Below are positions 15,812-19,920 of a stretch of 19,920 nt of DNA, one piece after another. The notes beneath the pieces are model-generated. The model had not been told where the DNA came from, did not search any database, and saw only the letters and a program-made list of their open reading frames with translations. Source of the DNA: an uncultured Anaerolineae bacterium (lineage in GTDB: Bacteria; Chloroflexota; Anaerolineae; B4-G1; DUEL01). The stretch spans positions 1 through 19,920 of the forward strand of contig CALDFY010000259.1 in NCBI GenBank assembly GCA_937942115.1. The letters are read 5' to 3'. Positions within the stretch are counted from its first letter, which is position 1. Every line of letters starts with the position of its first letter. The position numbers were made by a program, and so were the translations under genes.

Positions 15812-17185
15812 ATGTGCGACACACTGGTTGCGACAGGTAGCGCTACCGCCGACGGAACGGTGATTCTGGCGAAAAACAGCGACCGGGAGCCGAACGAGGC
15901 CCACGTATTGGTCCATATTCCTCGCACCCGTCACGAACCCGGAACTACGGTGAAATGCACCTACATAGAGGTGCCTCAGGCGCCGGAAACGTACGAAGTC
16001 CTGCTTTGCAAGCCCTTCTGGATTTGGGGCTGCGAGATGGGCGTCAACGAATACGGGGTGGCCATTGGCAACGAGGCCGTCTTCACCCGGGAACCCTATA
16101 ACAAGGCCCCCGGGCTGATCGGGATGGACTACATTCGCCTGGCGCTGGAGCGGGCCGATACCGCCCGCCGGGCACTGGAAATCATCGTCCAGTTACTGGA
16201 AACCTACGGTCAGGGCGGAAACTGCGGCTTCCGCCACAAGACCTATTATCACAACTCTTACATCATCGCCGACCCACAGGAAGCCTGGGTATTGGAGACG
16301 GTCGGAAAGCAATGGGCGGCGGAGCGGGTGCGGGATGTACGAACCATCTCCAATGGCCTGACCATCGGTTCCGAATGGGATGAGGCCTCTCCCGGCCTGG
16401 TGGAGTACGCGGTGGAGAAGGGGTGGTGCAAATCGCGGGACGACTTCCATTTCGCCCGATGCTACTCCGATTTCCTCTACACCCGACTGGACGGCTGTCG
16501 GCCCCGTCAGCGCCGTTCTACCGCCATCCTGGAAGCCGAGAAGGGCCACATTACCGTGAAGACATTGATGGCCGCGCTCCGGGACCATGGACCGGAAGCA
16601 TCCGCTGACCCTCTCTGGAATCCCGGTCGGGGCTGGATCATGGATACCCTCTGTGTCCATGCCGGGCTGGGGCCAACCCGCCCCAGCCAGTCTGTCGGCG
16701 CAATGGTCGCCCACCTCATCCCCGGCATGCCCGTCGTTTGGGTGACGGGCACCTCTGGCATCTGCACGAGTATCTTCAAGCCGGTGTTCCTGGGGGGCGC
16801 GGGTCTTCCCTCTATTCCGGGCCTGAATGTGGAGCCAACGGGTACCTATGACCCCCGCACTCTGTGGTGGAGCCATGAACGTCTCCACCGCCAGGTGATT
16901 CGCGATTACGCCACCCGTATGCCGCTCTACCGGGAAGAACGAGACGCCCTGGAGGCATCCTTTTTGCGTGACGCGGCGGAGGTAGTCGCCCGATACCGGG
17001 AAACGAGCCCTGCAGAACGGGCGGAGCCCCTGCGGGCCTTCAGCGCCTCCTGTTTTGAGCGGGCAGCGGCAGCCACAGAGCGCTGGGTGAAGATCGTCGC
17101 GGACACCCCGGTGCGGCATCGTCCGCCGCTGCCCTTCTCTCTGGCCTGGAACCGGTTCAACCGGGAAGCGGGTTTCCCCGGGTAA
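15812..17185 (+). CDS. C69-family dipeptidase, secernin-like (457 aa)
   Basis: An Ntn-hydrolase of peptidase family C69. The protein starts MCDTLVATGSATADG: removal of Met would expose Cys2 as the N-terminal nucleophile. The following GTVILAKNSDREPNEA is the conserved KNSDR segment of the family and resembles eukaryotic secernins closely. Other family-like pieces are WGCEMGVNEYGVAIGNEAVF (about 71-90) and the HNSYIIADPQEAWVLET region. It probably hydrolyses dipeptides or a related amide in the cytosol, as there is no signal peptide. The start is secured by AAGGAGG seven bases upstream. The stop codon TAA (17183-17185) lies in the phrase GTAACGCAGGC, which recurs at 17232 in the palindromic array, so the present C-terminus may have been set by the repeat. 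Confidence 0.9.
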   Translation: MCDTLVATGSATADGTVILAKNSDREPNEAHVLVHIPRTRHEPGTTVKCTYIEVPQAPETYEVLLCKPFWIWGCEMGVNEYGVAIGNEAVFTREPYNKAPGLIGMDYIRLALERADTARRALEIIVQLLETYGQGGNCGFRHKTYYHNSYIIADPQEAWVLETVGKQWAAERVRDVRTISNGLTIGSEWDEASPGLVEYAVEKGWCKSRDDFHFARCYSDFLYTRLDGCRPRQRRSTAILEAEKGHITVKTLMAALRDHGPEASADPLWNPGRGWIMDTLCVHAGLGPTRPSQSVGAMVAHLIPGMPVVWVTGTSGICTSIFKPVFLGGAGLPSIPGLNVEPTGTYDPRTLWWSHERLHRQVIRDYATRMPLYREERDALEASFLRDAAEVVARYRETSPAERAEPLRAFSASCFERAAAATERWVKIVADTPVRHRPPLPFSLAWNRFNREAGFPG

Positions 17186-17360
17186 CGCAGGCCGCCAGGC
17201 CTGTAAATGCAGGCGAACAGCCTGCGCCACCGTAACGCAGGCTAACAGCCTGCGCTACTGGAGTGCAGGCCGCCAGGCCTGTAAATGCAGGCTAACAGCC
17301 TGCGCTACTGTACCGCAGGCCGCCAGGCCTGTATCCGCAGGCGAACAGCCTGCGCCACAG
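17182..17360. repeat. Palindromic repeat array after the dipeptidase
   Basis: Three copies of a composite unit of two palindromes: GCAGGCCGCCAGGCCTGTA followed by GCAGGC(G/T)AACAGCCTGCGC(C/T)AC, at about 17187-17230, 17265-17308 and 17315-17358. One extra single palindrome, GCAGGCTAACAGCCTGC, lies near 17237. The units lack the unique spacers and constant length of CRISPR repeats. Same family as 8033-8141 and the AQAxSLR copies. Confidence 0.85.
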
Positions 17361-17399
17361 TTATGGCCACTTCTCCATACCCCTCTCAGTGCCTCGTTG

Positions 17400-17433
17400 T
17401 TCGTAGTGAGGCACGAAGCGAAGCGCAGTGCCG
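17400..17433 (+). repeat. Dispersed repeat also found in the GT-C gene
   Basis: This 34-nt stretch (TTCGTAGTGAGGCACGAAGC...) matches the minus strand of 4378-4411 at 28 positions. With 17389-17399 it can form a GTGCCTC/GAGGCAC stem (17389-17395 with 17408-17414). It lies directly downstream of the glycoside hydrolase stop codon. Confidence 0.6.
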
Positions 17434-17436
17434 TTT

Positions 17437-18612
17437 TTACTTCTCCATCCCTTTCAACGCCTCATACGCAGGACGGACGACCGTCAGGGGCCAGCCCGGC
17501 TCTGTGATGGCCCACCAGTACTGCTCCTCATCGGGGGTCCAGTCGTGGTCGGCAATCGCCAGGACGAACATCGGACCGACCCACGGCCGCCAGTGCTCCC
17601 GCGCGTACCGGAACGCCCGCACCAGATAGTCTGCCTTCTGCTCCTCGGTGACGGCAAACCACGAGTATTCGGGGTGGACCGGGTCGGAGGTCCACCCCAT
17701 TTCGGTGATGGCGACCTGTTTCTCCCCGTCGCCATAGCGGACCATGATGTCCCGGACGTCCTCGGTGTGGCGGAAGCAGAAGAAACGCTGGCCCCCGTAG
17801 GCAGGGTTGGCGGCGGCCTCTTCCGGCGAGACCTCCGGCGGCGCGGCGAATCCGGCCGCGTGGATGCCCAGAAGGTCAAAATACGGCGCCGCGCCGGCCT
17901 CATACATCCCGATGAAGTAGTCCACATCGGGCATCGCAATGGGCAACCCGGTGCCTGTCGGCGCCATTCCGGCGGAGACCACCAGCGCGTCCGGGTCGGC
18001 CTCTTTGATGGCGATGTAGCAGGCCCGCAGCAGGCGGACGTACCCCTCCGGATTCGGCGCCCGGGCCTCCCACTCCCGGGCCAGGTTGGGCTCGTTCCAG
18101 ACCTGGTAAGCGCGGACCTGTCCCCGGTAGCGGGCCGCGACGGCGCCACAGAAATCGGCGAAATCCTCCACCGGCACCGGCAGCGCCGGGTCGTCGGGCA
18201 GGGAGACCCAGCCGGGGCGGGGCAGGCCGTGAAGCCGGAACAGCAGGTTCAGGCCCCGCTCCCGGACCTGCCGGACGATGCGGTCACTGTAGCGCCAGTC
18301 AAAGCCCCCCTTGTAGAGTTCCACGTCTATCCAGTGCAGGTTCTGTCGGACCCAGGTGAACCCGGCGTCCCGGATGAGGTTGAGGTCCCGGTCGGCCACC
18401 TCCTCCCGCCACCAGAGGAAGGCGACCATGCCGTATTCGGGGGACTCCAGCCGGACGCGCGGCCAGGAGGTTGGGGTAGGGAGAGGGGATAGAGTGGGAG
18501 TGGGCGTCACGGGATCCGGGGGAGACGGCCTCCCCCAAAGGAGCCATCCAGCGACGCCCAGCGCTATGAAGAGAACCAGGAACAGCCAGAGGGGACGTCG
18601 GTCAGGAGGCAT
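17437..18612 (-). CDS. Membrane-anchored clan-A glycoside hydrolase
   Basis: A 391-aa protein with an N-terminal membrane anchor (about residues 8-26), a Pro/Thr linker (29-50) and an extracytoplasmic (beta/alpha)8 domain of the GH-A clan, nearest in feel to GH5/GH39-type enzymes. The acid/base is Glu174 in VWNEPN and the nucleophile is probably Glu304 in AITEMGW, about 130 residues apart as usual. LHGLPRPGW, HAAGF and the C-terminal YWWAITEPGWPLTVVRPAYEAL complete the barrel. It would cleave or bind a polysaccharide outside the cell; specificity is unknown. The start at 18612 overlaps the upstream HEPN gene by 11 nt, suggesting co-transcription. After the stop, a diverged duplicate of its last 27 coding bases appears at 17369-17395. 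Confidence 0.88.
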   Translation of the reverse strand: MPPDRRPLWLFLVLFIALGVAGWLLWGRPSPPDPVTPTPTLSPLPTPTSWPRVRLESPEYGMVAFLWWREEVADRDLNLIRDAGFTWVRQNLHWIDVELYKGGFDWRYSDRIVRQVRERGLNLLFRLHGLPRPGWVSLPDDPALPVPVEDFADFCGAVAARYRGQVRAYQVWNEPNLAREWEARAPNPEGYVRLLRACYIAIKEADPDALVVSAGMAPTGTGLPIAMPDVDYFIGMYEAGAAPYFDLLGIHAAGFAAPPEVSPEEAAANPAYGGQRFFCFRHTEDVRDIMVRYGDGEKQVAITEMGWTSDPVHPEYSWFAVTEEQKADYLVRAFRYAREHWRPWVGPMFVLAIADHDWTPDEEQYWWAITEPGWPLTVVRPAYEALKGMEK

Positions 18613-19159
18613 ATACTTCCCGCTGCAGGAGGTTGGCCAGTCTCTCCGCCACGCCGATCACGCCGTCCGCATCCGCTTCGGTCAGCGTTGCGTGGGGATC
18701 ATGACGGGCCCGATTGCGCCAATCCAGCGCCTGCCGGAACGCCCTCCCCACTCCGGCCTCCACCACCGGCTCGTCCACAATGAAAGTCCGGCTGAATTGC
18801 TGAACGACACCACTACGGGTCTTCGGCCATTCCCCTTCCCGGAGAAGGAGCAGGCCCTTAACGCTCAGTTCGGCAGCATTATACGCCATATCAATGACGC
18901 CCCGAACGTGCTCCCGCCTCCCCCTCAGCGCGCGGGCCATCTCCAGGTATCCCTGAGCCAGGGTGAGCAGGTCCTGCGCTTCCCGACGGCGCATCGTCTG
19001 TTCGTCCACGCGGTACACCTCCTTGCCCGTCTCCCGAACTTTCCGAAGAAAGTAATGGGGGTGACGATACTCGTCCGGGCAATAGACTATCGGGGAGTAA
19101 CTACCTGGACTTTGGACTAATTCCCGGAATTGAGGGGTTGGACTTACGGAATTTGGCAA
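18602..19159 (-). CDS. HEPN-domain protein, probable remnant of an MNT-HEPN fusion
   Basis: The C-terminal part (about residues 57-180) is a helical HEPN domain with the hallmark R-x4-H motif, RNRARH (148-153), preceded by YNAAELSVKGLLLL. HEPN domains often act as RNases or toxins paired with a minimal nucleotidyltransferase. Residues 19-52 (SPIVYCPDEY, HPHYFLRKVRETGKEVY) resemble the C-terminal end of a nucleotidyltransferase domain, but its GSxx...DxD catalytic part is absent. The only start in the open frame is TTG 19159, with no ribosome binding site; next come internal ATGs at residues 56 and 74. A transposase begins 21 bp away on the other strand. The likely story is that insertion removed the nucleotidyltransferase half. 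A shorter native HEPN protein is the alternative. Confidence 0.65.
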   Translation of the reverse strand: MPNSVSPTPQFRELVQSPGSYSPIVYCPDEYRHPHYFLRKVRETGKEVYRVDEQTMRRREAQDLLTLAQGYLEMARALRGRREHVRGVIDMAYNAAELSVKGLLLLREGEWPKTRSGVVQQFSRTFIVDEPVVEAGVGRAFRQALDWRNRARHDPHATLTEADADGVIGVAERLANLLQREVYAS

Positions 19160-19179
19160 TCTGTGGTATATAGAAAGGC

Positions 19180-19887
19180 GTGAGCATAGAAATCCTTGCT
19201 CAATTCCGATCGCAACTCTATGATTTGCTGTACATTTACAAATGGGCCGACTGCGGGATGGACCTGATAGACGCCCTCTCCTGTGCCCAGGGGGAGCGGT
19301 CGGTGGTGGAACTGAGCCTCCAGCCCGCCTTTCGCAACCGGCATTACAGCGGGCTCTACAAGGCCATTCGCTATTTCCCCCTGACCGAACGCAAAACGAT
19401 GCCCCTCTTGGCTGATTATCTTCCGCTCCCCCAGCGGCGACCTTTCCGGCTTCTGGGGGTGGATACCCTTCCGCATCTCCGCCCCTTCGCTTCCTGCCTG
19501 GAAGACCGGGGCTTCATCTACTCCCCCAATCCCACCCCCGGCCAGAAGCCAGTGGCTATCGGCCACGTCGATTCCCTTCTCACCTTCCTGCCGGAGCGGG
19601 AAGGGGAGAGGGAACCGGCGTGGGCGGTCCCGCTGGATGCCCGACGGGTGGCGACTGACCAGAATGCCGCCCAGGTCGCCCAGGAGCAGGTGTCCCAATG
19701 GCTCCAGGCCCAGGCCCGATCGGCCCATCCCGTTCCGGCCGACCAGACTCTGATAGTGGCGGATAGCCGTTACAGCACGCCCCTCTTCATCTACCCTCTG
19801 GTCGTAGAAAAGAGGACCAACTTGCTGGTTCGGCTGCGCAGCCACCGGGTCGTCTACGGCCCCCCGAAGGGGGAATCCTCCCGCTGA
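19180..19887 (+). mobile_element. Transposase, N-terminal part (235 aa)
   Basis: The translation resembles, from memory, the putative transposase family NF041680: LAQFRSQLYDLL at the start, SVVELSLQPAFRNRHYSGLY (about 41-60), RPFRLLGVDTLPHLRPFASC with DRGFIYSPNPTPGQKPVAIGH (catalytic-region Asp), and VADSRYSTPLF (about 190-200). The start is GTG 19180, after a GAAAGG binding site and a TGGTATATA -10-like sequence (19164-19172). Family members are clearly longer; here the frame stops at 19887 after VVYGPP, in a GC-rich palindromic stretch (CCCCC-GAA-GGGGG), 33 bases before the window ends. It is therefore probably truncated or interrupted, though a continuation beyond the window cannot be excluded. 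No terminal inverted repeats are identified. Confidence 0.7.
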
Positions 19888-19920
19888 CAAGTGTAGGTTT
19901 TTCGGGGAGCGGGGGATGCC

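Noticed and set aside
17182..17360. Possible CRISPR array
   Set aside because: The units are adjacent palindromes with spacing of only a few bases, no unique spacers of constant length and no cas genes; the same units occur singly elsewhere.

Overview
The window is GC-rich bacterial DNA (roughly two thirds G+C by eye). Genes are closely packed, often with 4-nt ATGA stop/start overlaps, and the gaps are full of short palindromic and 7-nt-periodic repeats. Gene content and repeat texture suggest an environmental, possibly thermophilic, Chloroflexota-like bacterium. That placement is an inference from general resemblance; no marker gene is present. I see no rRNA, tRNA or CRISPR array.

Layout. 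1-339: repeat-rich intergenic DNA. 340-2465 (+): a small acidic protein of unknown function, a possible 45-aa coupled ORF, and an MFS permease. 2500-7712 (-): a four-gene polysaccharide/glycosylation operon read right to left: GT4 glycosyltransferase, membrane polyprenyl-phosphate sugar transferase, GT-C (PMT/ArnT-like) membrane glycosyltransferase, alpha/beta hydrolase. It has a good extended -10 promoter at 7722-7727 and ends at a 38-bp palindrome shared with the convergent MFS gene. 7713-8449: a 737-bp gap made of several palindromic repeat families plus a strong promoter. 8450-12280 (+): one uninterrupted 1276-aa ORF that fuses an FGGY sugar kinase, a D-2-hydroxyacid dehydrogenase, an SCP2 domain and a class II aldolase. 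12358-15075 (-): a methyltransferase, a two-TM protein of unknown function with its own promoter and terminator, and a ThiF/MoeB-like E1 enzyme. 15125-17185 (+): a protein of unknown function and a secernin-like C69 dipeptidase. 17182-17433: palindromic repeat array. 17437-19159 (-): a membrane-anchored clan-A glycoside hydrolase and a HEPN-domain protein that looks like the remnant of a nucleotidyltransferase-HEPN protein. 19180-19887 (+): the N-terminal part of a transposase.

The most notable object is the four-enzyme fusion. Kinase plus class II aldolase is the logic of ketose (fuculose/rhamnulose/ribulose-type) breakdown, and the dehydrogenase would handle a 2-oxo/2-hydroxyacid. All three joints between its domains contain sequence of the kinds that elsewhere in the window lie between genes: the AQAxSLR palindrome, a C-rich palindrome, and a heptanucleotide array. 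The simplest reading is that four formerly separate neighbouring genes were fused when repeat-laden intergenic DNA became open in frame.

Two repeat systems recur across the window. (1) A 17-21 nt palindrome of the form GCAGGCT-nnn-AGCCTGC occurs in intergenic arrays and, always in the same phase, inside at least four coding positions. (2) Heptanucleotide tandem arrays (973-1007, 5020-5151, 11180-11207, 12969-13024) lie directly against start codons, or against a former gene boundary inside the fusion.
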